DNA from: Rhypophila decipiens
Taxonomy: Eukaryota > Ascomycota > Sordariomycetes > Sordariales > Naviculisporaceae
Direction of reading: 5' to 3'
Length of the DNA: 64,000 nucleotides
NCBI GenBank assembly: GCA_033297075.1
Contig: MU858085.1
Span: 124,001 to 188,000, forward strand
A program made the translations under genes and the position numbers. Below are positions 21,935-35,327 of this stretch, one piece after another. A model generated the notes under the pieces. The model was not told the origin of the DNA and searched no databases. It saw only the letters and a program-made list of their open reading frames with translations. Position 1 is the first letter of the stretch; every line of letters begins with the position of its first letter.

Positions 21935-24900
21935 ATGTCGATCGATTTTCCCAAGGAGGAGGAGGCCACCATCCTGAGATGGCGCGAGATCAAGGCCTTT
22001 GAGCGCCAGGTCGAGCTGTCCCAGGGCAGGCCCCTCTACACCTTCTACGATGGCCCCCCGTTTGCGACGGGTCTGCCGCATTATGGCCATCTCCTCGCCT
22101 CCACCATCAAAGACATCATCCCCAGGTACTGGTCCATGAAGGGCTTCCACGTGGAGAGACGGTTCGGATGGGACACCCACGGCCTGCCCATCGAGCACGA
22201 GATCGACAAGAAGCTGGGAATCTCTGGAAAGGCGGCCGTAATGGAGCTGGGTCTCGAAAAGTACAACGAGGAGTGCCGGTCCATCGTCATGAGATACAGC
22301 GAGGCGTGGAGGGAAACTATCGAGCGGTTGGGACGCTGGATCGATTTCGACAACGACTACAAGACCATGGACCCGACCTTCATGGAGTCAGAGTGGTGGG
22401 TGTTCAAGGAGCTCTTTGACAAGGGTCAGGTCTATCAGGGATATCGCGTCATGCCCTACTCGACGGCGCTCACCACTGCCCTCAGCAACTTCGAGGCCAA
22501 CCAAAACTACCAGGACGTGACGGACCCGGCCGTTGTCGTCTCATTCCCGCTCCTGTCGGACCCCGATACCTCGCTCCTCGCCTGGACGACGACCCCCTGG
22601 ACCCTGCCCTCGCACACAGGTTTGGCCGCCCACCCCGATTTTGAGTACGTCAAGATCCACGACGAAAAGTCGGGCAAGAACTACATCCTGCTGGAGAAGC
22701 TCCTCGGGACGCTGTACAAGGATGTCAAGAAGGCCAAGTTCAAGATCCTCGAGAAGATCAAGGGCAAGGATATGCTGGGCTGGCAGTACAAGCCCCTGTT
22801 TGACTACTTTTATGACGAGTACAAGGATGTCGCCTTCCGGGTTCTTAATGCGAAATACGTCACTGACGCGGACGGTACTGGTATTGTCCACCAAGCGCCA
22901 GCGTTTGGCGAGGACGATTACAATGTCGCCGTCGAGGCGGGTGTGGTAACGGAGCAACGCCCGCCCCCGGACCCGGTTGACGACTCTGGCCGCTTCACCA
23001 GCAAGGTCTCTGACTTTGCTGGCATGCACGTCAAGGAGGCCGACAAACACATCATCAAGTACCTCAAGGGTACCGGGAGATTGATCGTCGACTCGCAGCT
23101 CAAGCACTCGTATCCCATGTGCTATCGCTCCGACACGCCGCTCATCTACAGGGCTGTGCCTTCATGGTTCATCCGCATTCCCGAGATCATCCCCCAGATG
23201 TTGAAGAACATCGAGGGCACCCACTGGGTTCCTTCGTTCGTCAAGGAGAAGCGCTTCGCCAGCTGGATTGCCAATGCCCGTGACTGGAACGTGTCGCGCA
23301 ACCGGTATTGGGGCACCCCGATCCCTCTGTGGGTGAGCGATGACTTGGAGGAGCGCGTCTGCATTGGCAGCATTAAAGAGCTCAAGGAGCTTTCGGGCTA
23401 CCAGGGCGAGATCACCGATCTCCACCGCGACAAGATCGACCACATCACCATCCCGAGCAAGCAGGGCAAGGGCACCCTCAGGCGTATCGAGGAGGTCTTT
23501 GACTGCTGGTTCGAGTCGGGAAGCATGCCCTACGCCAGTCAACATTATCCCTTCGAGAATGTGGAAAAGTTTGAAAAGTCATTCCCTGGTAACTTTATCG
23601 CCGAAGGTCTTGACCAGACCAGAGGCTGGTTCTATACCCTCACAGTCCTGGGAACCCATCTCTTTGGAAAATCACCATTCCAAAACTGTGTCGTCAATGG
23701 TATTGTATTGGCCGAGGATGGAAAGAAGATGTCCAAGCGTCTCAAGAACTACCCTGACCCGAGTCTCGTCATGACCAAGTATGGTTCTGATGCTCTTCGT
23801 CTGTACCTCATCAACTCGCCAGTCGTCAGAGCCGAGCCTCTGCGGTTCAAGGAGTCTGGCGTCAAGGAAGTTGTTGCCAAGGTTCTCCTTCCGCTGTGGA
23901 ACAGCTACAAGTTCTTTGAGCTGCAGATCAGCCTGCTCAAGAAGGTCGAAAATGTTGACTTTAAATTTAATCCCAAGGCCGAGGCTGGCAATACCAATGT
24001 GATGGACAAGTGGATCTTGGCGAGTTGCCAGAGTTTGCTCAAGTTTGTCAATGAGGAAATGAGCGGTTAGCATTGTCGTCCCTTTACAGCCCAAAAACAT
24101 CACACTGACAAAGATTTCAGGTTACCGTCTCTACACTGTCGTACCAAAACTGCTGGAGCTCATCGACAACACAACCAACTGGTACATTCGCTTCAACCGC
24201 AAGCGCTTGAAGGGCGAGAACGGCCTGGACGACACCCTCCACGCCCTCAACACCCTCTTCGAGGTCATTTACACCCTCTGCCGTGGCCTCGCGCCATTTA
24301 CGCCCTTTATCACCGACACCATCTACCTCAAGCTCCTCCCCTTCATCCCCAAGGACCTCCAAGCCGAAGACCCCCGCAGCGTGCACTTCCTCCCCTTCCC
24401 CGAAGTCCGCGAGGAGCTCTTCAACCCAGAAATAGAGCGCAGGGTGCAGCGCATGCAAAAGGTGATTGAGCTGGGCCGGTACTCGCGCGAGAGGCGGTCC
24501 GTCGGCCTGAAACAACCCCTCAGGACGCTCGTCGTCATCCACCACGACCAGCAGTACCTCGACGACGTCAAGTCCCTCGAGGGCTACATCACTGAGGAGC
24601 TCAACATCCGCGACCTAGTCCTCACCTCTGACGAAGCCAAGCACAACGTCCAATACAGCGTCACGGCTGATTGGCCCGTCCTAGGCAAGAAACTCAAGAA
24701 GGACATGGCCAAAGTCAAGAAAGCCCTACCTGCCGTGACAAGCGAGGAAGCCCATGAATATGTCCTCACCGGCAAAATGGTGGTCGCAGAAATCACGCTC
24801 GAAGAAGGAGACCTAGTCGTCAAGCGCGGTCTCAAGGAGGACGAATCATCAAGGAACCTAGAGACCAACACCGACAATGACGTACTCACCATCTTGGACA

Positions 24901-25229
24901 CCGAGATTTACCCCGGTCTGGCCGAGGAAGGTCTTGCTAGGGAGATTATCAATCGTGTGCAGAGGTTGAGGAAGAAGGCGGGGTTGAATACCACCGACGA
25001 TGTGAAGATGGAGTATCGCGTTTTGCTGGATCCTGAGGAGAGTGGGATTGAGGGTGTGTTTGAGAGTCATAAGGATATGATTGCCAAGGCGCTGAGACGG
25101 CCGTTGGATAAGCATGAGATTACACATGTTGAGGGTAAGATTCCGGATGAGAAGGAGGAGGGCATTATTGCCGAGGAGGAACAGGAGGTGCAGAGGGCTA
25201 GCTTTTTGTTGAGGCTTTTGAAGTTGTGA
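21935..25229 (+). CDS. ils1: Isoleucyl-tRNA synthetase, cytosolic
   Basis: This class I aminoacyl-tRNA synthetase charges tRNA-Ile for cytosolic translation. There are two exons, 21935-24065 and 24121-25229, with a 55-nt intron (CTGAC branch site), giving 1079 residues, normal for the eukaryotic cytosolic enzyme. The N-terminus is MSIDFPKEEEATILRWREI. The ATP-binding HIGH-type motif is HYGH near residue 48. The CP1 editing domain includes LLAWTTTPWTLPSHTGLA near 210-227. The sequence GLDQTRGWFYTL lies near 558 and the KMSKS-type loop KKMSKRLKN near 596. The intron separates the catalytic body from the anticodon-binding helices (NTTNWYIRFNRKRLKG). There is no mitochondrial targeting sequence after the chosen start. 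The reading frame upstream of the ATG is open but has no matching family sequence. Confidence 0.97.
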
Positions 25230-25966
25230 TTCGGGGCAACCTAGAGGTAAAGATGATGGGCTGATTTCATTGTTCGTTTGAAGTAAGCAAAAGAGAAGAG
25301 AAGAGAGTAAAAGCCCCAGATAAGATGAAATAAAGAGTACAAAAATACAAGATGTACCATTAAGGCAAACTTGTGCTTGATTGGACGAGTGAAATGAGAT
25401 GGGCTGAGATACAAAAAGTGAAAAGATATATGACCTTTGAACAGTTACCCACATCCTGATACCTAAGAGGAGGCCGTAAGTGGTATACAGTATTCCATGG
25501 TAAATAGGCAAGTTGGTAGACTTCTTCAACAACGCTGCTAGGCCTGTAAGTGACGTTGTCAAGGCACTTTTAACATAGAAATAACGCATTTATTTGGCGC
25601 ATAAAGGGCATATTTTATAATCCATCAAGGCGTTTCCAAGTCCCGAGCAAGGCACTCCTTAGTGGTAGTGTAGGTTGACTATTTACCGTGGAATACTGTA
25701 TACGCATTGTGGTGAAAAAACCGCAGCGGTGTAAACTCCCCGGTAACAGCATATCGCTGCTCCAACCGTATTTCAGCTCATGATGTCTGAAGTGGGGCTT
25801 CTCCTTGACAAGATGAAAGTGGCGTACCGATACTCGGTTTGCTGGCCTGGTAGAACCGTAGAAATAAGCATGCAGTGGTATTACCGAGAACCGCCAAGCA
25901 ACAACTCCAAAACTATTCTCAACACAAGCAGACATAACACAACCTCACAAAGAACTCATAGGTAAT
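25230..25966. other. Intergenic between ils1 and the PLP-homeostasis gene
   Basis: This interval holds the ils1 3' flank, one transposon copy (25488-25698) and the promoter of the next gene, which therefore starts about 270 bp from the element. Confidence 0.6.
25488..25698. mobile_element. MITE copy 1 (211 bp, TA target site, ~27-bp terminal inverted repeats)
   Basis: The left end reads CAGTATTCCATGGTAAATAG and the right end, reverse-complemented, reads CAGTATTCCACGGTAAATAG. TA lies immediately outside both ends (25486-25487 and 25699-25700). CAGT-type ends with a TA duplication fit the Tc1/mariner-pogo superfamily. The element is too short to encode a transposase, so it is nonautonomous. 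A second, diverged copy lies at 50389-50594. Some differences between the ends are C-to-T, as repeat-induced mutation would give. Confidence 0.88.
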
Positions 25967-26878
25967 ATGGGCGAGGCAGAGATGAAGATCGACCCGGCAC
26001 GTGCAAGTGCGCTCGTCTCCCAGCTGCAGGGCATCACCGAGAGGATTGCCGCTGTTGCCAAGGGCAGACCGGTAAGTTGCATATTCTCGACACTTCTTGC
26101 TTGTCATTGATGCTCACGAGACAGAAACAGGTGCGATTGGTTGCAGTGTCCAAGTTGAAGCCGGCCAACGACATCCTCGCCCTTCACCAGGCTCCGGTTC
26201 ATCATGTGCACTTTGGCGAGAATTATTCCCAGGAGCTGCAACAAAAGGCTGAGCTGTTGCCCAAGACGATCCAGTGGCATTTTATCGGCGGTCTTCAGTC
26301 TAGTATGTCACACTGGTCTTGTATGCTGTTTGTTGTTTGTTATAGGTTACTGACCTGTTGCTTTCGTTCCAGCACACTGCAAGAAACTGGCCAAGATTCC
26401 CAACCTGTGGTGCGTCTCGAGCATCGACACTCTCAAGAAAGCCGAGCTCTTGGACAAGACGCGCGGTGAGCTGATCAAGACGGACCCCTCCGTCCCCAAG
26501 ATCAACATCCACGTGCAGGTCAACACCTCGGGCGAGGAGTCCAAGTCGGGATGCACCCCGGGAGACGAAGTCGTGGCGCTCTGCCGGTCCATCGTCGATA
26601 ACTGTCCCAACCTGAACCTCATCGGACTGATGACGATTGGCGCCATTGCCCGCAGCAAGGAAACCACGGCGGAGAACGAGAATGAGGACTTTGTGGTGCT
26701 CAAGGAGCAGAGGGATCTGGTGGGCAAGGAGCTGGGACTGGACCGGGAGCTGGAGCTGAGCATGGGGATGAGTGAGGACTTTGAGGGCGCTATTGCCATG
26801 GGCAGCGGTGAGGTCCGGGTGGGAAGCACCATCTTTGGAACGAGACCGGCCAAGGCGGATGCCCAGATTTTGGCGTAG
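25967..26878 (+). CDS. YggS/PLPBP-family pyridoxal 5'-phosphate homeostasis protein
   Basis: This single-domain, alanine-racemase-fold protein binds PLP and buffers its free pool; it has no established catalytic activity. There are three exons: 25967-26071, 26131-26302 and 26373-26878, giving 260 residues. Family blocks: VRLVAVSKLKP, whose first lysine is the PLP-binding residue (Lys43 here); HVHFGENYSQEL; IQWHFIGGLQS; NIHVQVNTSGEESKSG; LMTIGAI; LSMGMSEDFEGAIAMGS; and VRVGSTIFG. The second intron has a CTGAC branch site. The first intron has two in-frame acceptors 6 nt apart (after 26124 or 26130), differing by Lys-Gln; I chose the one better spaced from the branch site. It is likely cytosolic or mitochondrial; no clear targeting peptide is seen. 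Confidence 0.95.
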
Positions 26879-27625
26879 GGACGTTGCGAAAACGGCGACG
26901 GTGGGCGACCCAGACGAACACGAACCAATGCAGACTCCCGTCAATTCATTCAAATTCGAGACAAAAAAAGTCATTTTAATTTGAATGATATTGACACCCA
27001 CTTTCATAGTCGCAATGGTTACTTGTTCAGACATGCAAATAACAAGCAATCAAGGCTGTCCTTTCTTGAGATCCCCAAAACATCGGACGACAAACAGGGA
27101 AGTCGGTCACACAAGAGAAGAGCGCCCCACAAAATTAGCTTATCGATACGGCTAGCCCCATCACATCCCGCCTTGCAGTGGCTGCACAGGCTGTGACGAA
27201 GTGTGACAGGGCAGCCACCCCGGTCGCGAGAAGCGGCGTTGCTGTGGAGACAACAAAACAATCAACAACAGGCGTAGCAATTGGTCGAGAGAGGGCCAAC
27301 GAATGGGCAAGTCCCAGCGACGGGCAACAAACCGTCGAGTGCAACCCCTCTCTCTTGCTCTTAAGCTCTTAACAAAGTCGGTTATACCCTGCAAGAGCTC
27401 TTGGTGATTCTTCTCCAAACCTCGACATTTTGGAGTTTTGAGCAAGCAAGCAAGCAAGCACGCGGTTGTTTTTCTTTTGCTTTTCCTGTCGCAAAGAGTT
27501 TTACGCTTTATATACGCACTCGTGTCTCACTCGATTTCCATTGTTTGACTGGGAAAATATTCGTCCGCTATCCCTCGAAACATCTCCACCACATTCCAGT
27601 CCTCGACAGCTGACGGGAGATCACG
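26879..27625. other. Intergenic, promoter of the large coiled-coil gene
   Basis: No gene is seen in this 747-bp stretch. A short AAGC repeat lies near 27442-27462. Confidence 0.5.
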
Positions 27626-30600
27626 ATGCCGCCCATAGAGAGGGACGCCCCTCCTTTGAGACACCAACACTCTGCCTCGTCGGATCATGGCCGCGCTTTG
27701 ATTCCCATGTATGTTGTTTTGCATCTCATGGCCAACCTGTCTCCTCATCTGCAGCCCGTAAATGTCAGATCTCTGGCGGACACTAATTCAACGCAGGTGG
27801 GACAGTTCCGACCCCGAAAGGGCGCCGCCTCCCCTCCCCCTGAACCCGCAGTCGCCAGGGGGTTTTCACACGTCGGTCTCGCGAGCAGGCACCTCGAGCG
27901 CGATACAGTCTGCGCATGCGGCCCTGACGGAAAAGGCCCGCGAGAATGCCCTTGTGCCGCATGTACCCAGCAGCCAACGACGAAGCGAGAATCCGAGTCC
28001 GGAACGGCCTCTGCTGCGGGAGTCGACGCATCGGCGGATGCAGAGCCTGCAGCCTAGCTCGGTCAAGGATATTAGTCTTATGCTTGAGGGGTCTGGTTCG
28101 CCGACCATGGCGAGGGAGGGGCCATGCACGCCGCCAAGCAGGAGGGATACGTTCCACGGTGGTGGCCAAGACGAGAACAAAGAGGAAAAGGCAAGCAAGG
28201 CCATGGTGACGACGACTAGTATCCAGCCTGGTCCAAGTCTCACGCCCATCGTGCGCCCTGTCGTCCGCCGACCACCGCAGAGCATCCTGGGTGAAAACAC
28301 GCCCCCCCAGTCAGCTACCATGCTCGCCCTTCGAGACATGAGCACCTCCCAAACCACCACCAACCCGCCCGTCGCCGCCGCCGGTCCTGCTCCCATCCCA
28401 GGTACTCAAAAGGAAGCAGAAACCACCACCACCACCACCCCCCTCGCAAACATCACCAACAATTCCTCAGCCACCACAGCGCTTGTGAAAGTGCCCCAGT
28501 CAATAGACGCCCTATCCTCGCAGATCCTAACACTGACCAACATCGCCACCACGCTCCAAAAGGAAATGTCGCAGCTGAGTCGACGATCCCGCGACAACGC
28601 AACGGACCTGCTCAGTCTGAAAGAAGCTACCAACGCACGGGACGAAGATATCCGCAAGTCGTTGCGGGAACTCATCTCTGACGCGAGACATAAAGAGCGC
28701 AGCTCCACCCGAGATATATACGGCGGTCCTTTACTTCTCGGGGACGGCAGGGGATACCCGTCCGAGACGGGATCAAACTTGGGCAAGTCAGCCAGACCGT
28801 TTAGTCTGCCTAGGATCCCGTCGCCTACGAGCTTTGCTGCCAGCTTGTCGGCGGATGATGCGACGGGGAGTTATTTGAGTACCCCCAGTTTGATGAGTGA
28901 TGTTAGCCATCATCAGAGTCAAGCCACTGTGGCCTTGTTGGAAAAAGTCTATCGCGATATGGGGACTGAAGAGGGGCAAAAGACTATTCTTGCGAGGTTG
29001 ACGGAGATCTCGGAGAAACAACTCAAAGGGTTGGTTGGGCAGGATAAGATTGACGAGTTGATTCGTCTTGTCAAGTCGGGCCAGCAACAAGCGGTGGTAC
29101 CGACTTCCTCTGGCGGCGGGGCAGGTAATACAACACGAGAAAGAGGGTGGAGTTTTGACGAGCACGACGATGGGGCACGACCTCCTCCCCTCCAGCAGCA
29201 GCAAGTTGGACGACTGCTTCCCAATCTCCCACCTGCACCACCTGGAAGTAGTGCAGCTGCACAAGTTTTAAATGATGACGTCCTCAAGGCGATTCGCACC
29301 GTTAAAGATAGTGTAGCCCAAGGGGGCGGTCTTACCGCCGAGGTAAAAGCCCTTGTTCGCGAACTGAGGGGAGAAGTTCTCGGCATGGGGAGAGAAATTG
29401 GCCGCCGGCTTGACGAATCCTCCTCCTCCTCCTCCTCCTCCTCCTCCTCCTCCAAGACGGGCGGCACAGATAATTCTTCCGAAGTCAGACGGATCGTCGA
29501 GCAAGGAATTGCCGAGATGCAAAACGCCATGAACGAGGTGTTACGGGAACATCGACGCTCGTCGTCAGCTACCTCGGTGATGTCGAGAGATACCTCGGTC
29601 GACTACAAAGAAATCTACAACAGCATGCGCGCTGCGCTCAAAGATTCTCAGGCGGCTAATAAACCACGGGGCCAGGAACTCCGACGGGAGGAAGTCCTCT
29701 CGGCTGTCAAGGACGCGTGGGAACGATACCAGCCTGACATCCACGTCCAGCAGATTGGCCTCGAGCGCGGGGAAGTCCTGGAGTGTCTGAAGGAGGGACT
29801 GGCGCAGTACGCGCCCCGCGCGGGTGCCTCGCCGGAGGAGGTCTTCAGCGCCGTGGTGGAAGGTCTCAAAGGCTGGGTCCCGCCCAAGGTCGAGACACCC
29901 GCTACTTTGTCAAGAGACGAGATTCTCGACGCGGTAAGGGAGTGTCTGGAGGAGTTTGAGTTTCCTGCGCCCCCGCCTGGGGCGGACTTGTCAAAGGATG
30001 ATATGCGCGATGCTGTTAGGGAGGGGTTGCACACTTTTGACTTTCCTGCTACCCCGGAGGTGGTTACGAGGGAGGATGTGCTCGATGCTGTGAATGAGGG
30101 ACTGCATGGGTTTGATTTTTCTGCGGTGCAGTCGAGCGCGCTTGTTGCGCCGCAGGTTTCCAAGGCTGATGTGGCTGACGCTGTCAAGCTCGGGTTGAAG
30201 GGGTTGAATAATCCGCTGGGCCAGGCGGAGATGCTGGATATTGTGCGGGAGGGGGTCGAGTCGCTTGCTCTGCCGAGGGATATGGCGGATGCTGTCAAGA
30301 AGGGGCTTGAGTCGTTTGATTTTGCTTCTTCGGCATTGGTTCCTGCTGCGGCAAGTGTGACAAAGGAGGATGTCGCGGCTGCGCTGAGGGATGCCCTGGG
30401 TTCGTTGGATGTCAGCGAGGATGTTGAGGTCGCTGTGCATAATGCGCTGCATGGGTTTGACTTTTCGGCTGTTATTCCGAGGGCGGATATCTCACGGGTT
30501 GATGTCTCGGATGCTGTCAAGGAGGGTATCGAGTCCTTGGGTTTGACTGAAGGTGTTGCTCGGGCTGTCAAGGAGGGACTTCAGGGGCTTGACTTGTCTT

Positions 30601-33600
30601 CTGTCCAGTCTTCTGCGCTCGTGCCGCTCTCATCTGGTGGGAGCAGTGATGAGGTTATGCAGCGCCTTCACGAGATCAAAGAGTATCTTCGGGCCGAGTT
30701 CGAGGCTGTCTCGGCCGAGGCGAAGCAGAATATCGCTGCCAATGGCCGGGATACCGAGCAAGTCCTCGACGCTACCAAGGATGGGTTCGACAGACTTCGC
30801 CAGGATATTGAAAGCTATGTCGACAAAGCCAAGGGCGAGACGGATAACCAAGAGTTTATGGATTACCTCGTCTCGACGCTTGATCGCTTCCGTTCCGAGA
30901 TTTCCGAGCTTGTGGCACGGTCGTCTGACAGCTCGAGGGATGTCATCAAGGAGGAAATCGAGTCGCTCCGGGACACCGTCAACTCGTCGCTTGTGCCGGC
31001 GCTCCCTCAGCAGGCCGCCAATGGGGGCGGCAACAACAAGGAAATCCTCGAGGCGCTGCATGAGGGATTGGGCAGTCTGCGCACCGAGATCAGCACGCGG
31101 CCTATTGCGGGCTTGACCGAGATTCTCGATGCTCTGCAGGAAGGACTGGGCGATATCCGGGGCAGCATCGAGAAGCTGCACAACAAGCCTGCCGACTTGA
31201 CTGCCAACGACGAGATTCTCGACGCCCTCAAGAGCGGCCTGGACAGTGTCCGGGCCGAGATTGACGAGCTGCGCGAGGAGAGCAAGAACGACCGCGCCCT
31301 GGCAACCATTGGCGGCGACGATGCTGCTGATGTCAACAACAACAACAACAACAACAACGCCAAGGCCATCATCACGGCCGAGCACATGATCAAGCAGGAC
31401 GACATCAAGAGCCTCGAGGTCCTCATCACCCAGCTGGGCCTCAAAGTCGAGGCCATGGAGTCCACGCCGCCTCCTCCAGTCGACTCCCTCTCCAAGGAGG
31501 ACCTCAGCCGCATGGAGGACTTGCTCCGTGATGTAGCCGCCACTGTCGCAGACATGCCTTCTCGCCAGCAACCCCTCGAGCCGCTAGAGGAGATGCTCCG
31601 CAAAGTCCAAGATTCAGTCGACGAAATGGCCTCCTCAGCCAAGTCAGCTCCTCCCCCGCCAGCAGAACGCGACCTCACCGACCCCGCAAGCCGCGAAGAC
31701 GTCCAAGCCATAGAAACAATCCTCCGCAACACAAAATCCAGACTAGACGACCTCATCGACGGCGAGCAAGCCGTGCGCAAAGACCACATTGACCACCTCG
31801 AGACAGTGCTGCTCGAGACGCGCGAGAATCTAGGAAATCTCTTCTCGCACCTCGAGAACGTCTCGCGCAAAGAGGACATCACCATGGTGGAGTCCCTCGT
31901 CACGCAGATCATCGGCTCCTTTGACGAGATGAAAGAGCGCCACGAGAAGGCGCTCGAGGATCCGGAAAAGGTCACCAAGACGGATATCGACGCTATTGAG
32001 GCTGTTTGTCTGGATATGAAGAGTGATCTTGCGCAGATGGTCAAGGCCGAGAGTGAGACGCAGGCTTCGAAGGAGGATATCTCGGCTTTGGAGCTGTTGC
32101 TTCGGGACTTTAGGGAACGGCTTGATGCTGTTGCTGAGGGGCATACCCAGCAGCTTGTAGAGAGGCAGGCTGAGACGGCGGGGGTGAGTGAGAAGGTGGG
32201 GGAGGTCAAGAGCTTTTTGGAAGAGTTTCAGGAGATTGTCAAGGGACGGCTTGAGGATGGTGCTAAAGGGATTGATGCCATTAGCGGGCTGCTCGAGGGG
32301 CTGGGCGAGAGTATCCGCAAGAACGCGAACGTGTCTGATGATCTGAAGGACATGTTTGAGACTATGAAGCTCGAGTTTGAAGAGTCGAGAACGGGCTTCA
32401 TCAGCTCCAAGCTGGAGAGCGACGAGAAGCTCCAGGTCACGACGGATGCCCTTGCCGCCCGGCTCGACGAGCGGATTATGGAGCTGATGGTCAAGTATGA
32501 CGAGTTCCAGGCTGCCAACGAGGAGCGGGCTGTTAAAGGGGAGGCCAGGGATGTCGAGATGGAGGCTGCGTTTGTGAGCACCAAGGCTGTTGCTGAGGAG
32601 CTCAAGTCGCTGGTGGATACCCTCGGCACGGCCGTCACCGACAGCCTGGAGAAGATGGAGGAGGCTTCCAAGACTGTCTTTGAGCGTGTCGAGGAGCTCG
32701 TCTCCAAGTCGGACGAGAACCACGCTGACGACAAGGTCGAGCACCAGCTTACCCGCGACAACATCCAGGAAGCCATCGGCAAGGTGGACGGCTTGTCGGG
32801 CCAGGTGGACGAGTATCAGCCCAAGATCCTGGAAGCGATCCAGGACGTCATGCTTGTTGTCGGCCAGCACTTTGAGCAGTCCAAGTTATCGGTCGAGACG
32901 ATCCAGCAGAGGATCGAGGATTCCAAGCCGCCGTTGCTGGAACTGCCGGACAAGTACTACGACGACACCGCTGTTGTTGAGCGGCTCGACAAGCTCGTCA
33001 GCCATACCGAGGTTGCGGACAAGGCGTTTGAAAAGTTTGGGACGCTCGATGCTGTCCATGACCAGGTCAAAAAGACCGCTGCCGAGCTTGCCGTCTTCAT
33101 GGCGGCCCAGACGCAGAGGATTGCCGACGAGCACGAGGATCGCGAGAAGAGCCTGCAAGAGACGATTGTGGCCTTGGATCGCCGGCTTGCCGAGAAGGAA
33201 GCGCTCGAGGCTAATCTTGCCAGTCTGAGAGAGGAGGAGGCCAAGATGAGGGAGACTATCAATGTCACGCTCAAGGAGGAGCAAGAGTCTATCAAGCACC
33301 AGTTCCTCGTCAACTTGCAGGAGGAGGAGATGCGCCTCAAGGAGATGACGACTGCTCTCAGGGATGAACAGGAGAAACTCAAGGAGCTGTTTATGGCTAA
33401 CCTCAAGGAAGAACAGTCTCGGCTGATGGAGACGAATGTGGCGCTCAAGGAGGAGCAGGACCTTCTCAAGGAGACTTTCATGGCGAGTCTTAAAGAGGAA
33501 GAGACGAGGCTCAAAGAGATGAATGATGCTCTGAGGGACGAGCAAACCCTGCTCAAGGATACCTTCCTGGCGAATCTACGAGAAGAGGAGGGCTTGCTCA

Positions 33601-35327
33601 AGGAGGTCAATGCCGGCCTGAGAGAAGAAGCCAAGGAACTGAGAGAAGAGCAGAGGCTAATCCAGCAGCAGTTCTTCAAGGAGTTCAAAGAAGAGGAGGA
33701 ACGCCTCAGGGAAGCTAATGCCGCTCTGAAGAGCGAGCAAGATGCCATGAGGGCGGCCTTCAGGGAGGAGCAGGAACGGATCAAGGCCGAGGTGCTAGCT
33801 AACCTGCTCGAGGAGGAGGCCAGGCTCAAGGAGGCGAACGAGATCCTCCGCAGCGAGCAGAGCTCCGTCAAGGAGGAGTTCCTGGCTGGTTTGAAAGAAG
33901 AAGAGGAACGGCTCAAGGCTAGTTTGCGAGCTATGCGCGCTGAGCAGGAGGATCTGGGCCGGCAAAAGACAAGACTTGCGGCTGACCTGTCCAGCTTGGA
34001 TACTGCTCTCCGTATTCGTCGCGAGGAGCTGCACGAGATGGAGGAGCGTGCTGAGGGGCTGGAGAGGAGGATCTTGGAGGGCGTCATGGATCATTCGCGG
34101 GTCTTGTTGATGGCCAAGACCAAGAGGATGAACAACAACACTGGGCGGGAGTCGATGAGCCGGAAGAGAGTCTCTTCGCAGTCTCACAAGGATATTAATG
34201 ACTCGGCAACACGCACCAACAACCTCTCCACTGCCGACAATGTCAACAAGCCTCGCAATAATGTCGGGATCAACCTCGCCCTCGCAGCCACCAAGAAGAG
34301 CAAGGCGCTTTCGCCAAACAACAACACGGCTGCTAACGGCGTCGCGAACCGTCGCATCCTGTCGCTGAGCCAGATCACGCATAATGTTCCCACAGGCGGC
34401 CTCAAGCGTAGCCAGAGCGTTAGAACCGCTGGGGCTGGCGGCGGTCGTCTGAGGAAGGCGAGCTGGACTCCTGGCGTTGGCGGGCCCAAGACAAAGGGCT
34501 ATGGCGATTTGAGCCGTGGTGGTGATGATGATGATGATGGGCTGCTGCCAGAAGACAAGGAGAATGATGTCAATCTCTTGAAGGAGAGTGAGGAGGAGCA
34601 TCTCCCCCAAGAAGATCAGCAGCAGGAAGAGGTTGTTGTTGTTGTTCGGTCGAGACAGGTTTCTTCTGGTGTCCAGCCACCACAATCACGGGCTGTTTCT
34701 CTGACTACTGTTGATGATGATGCTCCTGCTCTGCCGCCGCCAGTTGATATTGTCATTTCTGCGCCTAGCTCTGTTGGCGGTGACAATGAAGAACAAGAAG
34801 TCACGGCCGAGAGTCAAATTCTCGACGAGCACGAGAATGCATCCCAACGCGGTGGTCATGACGAGGGCAGCGAGAGCGAAAGCGAGTCATCAGAGACAGA
34901 AACAGAAGGCGGCGACGCGCATCGCAGAAGGTCGTCCAGACGGTCGAGCATTGGTACCACCGTCATCACCACCACCGAGACCGAGGCCGACGACACCATG
35001 ACTGAACGGAGCTACGCCGACCCCGACGACGACCAATCTGAGTTCTCGGACGACGAGACGCGCGATGGGCACTCCCGCCGTGGCGGTGGCGATGACGCTA
35101 CTGATGCGTATAGTGAATGGACTGAGAGCGATCGCGAGAGTGAGAGTGGGCACCCCGACGATGGTGTCTCTGAGTTTGGGACCGAGAGTGTGCTGAGCAG
35201 AGAAGGTCATCGGGATGGTGGAGACGGGTATGGGAGTGCCGACGATGATGGTGAGAGCAGTTTTGCCAGTCTGCAGCAGGATGAGAACCAGGGGCAAGCG
35301 CTGGTTCTTGCTAGTGCTGCCGTGTAA
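27626..35327 (+). CDS. Giant repeat-rich coiled-coil protein (2537 residues)
   Basis: There are two exons, 27626-27708 and 27797-35327, with an 88-nt intron (ACTAAT branch site). The splice joins RALIPM to WDSSDPERAPPPLPLNP. The order of parts is as follows. Residues 1-600 are mostly disordered, with a poly-Ser run near 550. About 650-1190 hold roughly 16 copies of a short helical motif like EDVLDAVxEGLxxFDF. About 1230-1480 hold repeats like KEDIxxIExLLRD. About 1480-2130 are long coiled coil, including tandem 29-residue units (MANLKEEQSRLMETNVALKE is the start of one). About 2130-2537 are disordered, with a basic, Ser-rich part and a strongly acidic Glu/Asp/Ser tail. No ATPase or motor motif is visible. 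A cytoskeletal, septal or organelle-tethering scaffold is plausible but unproven. Similar fungal proteins are sometimes labelled chromosome segregation ATPase; I see no support for that. Confidence 0.9.

Noticed and set aside
29648..34087. Several long - strand Ser- or Leu-rich open frames opposite the coiled-coil gene
   Set aside because: They mirror the Glu/Lys/Asp-rich codons of the real gene and have low-complexity composition.
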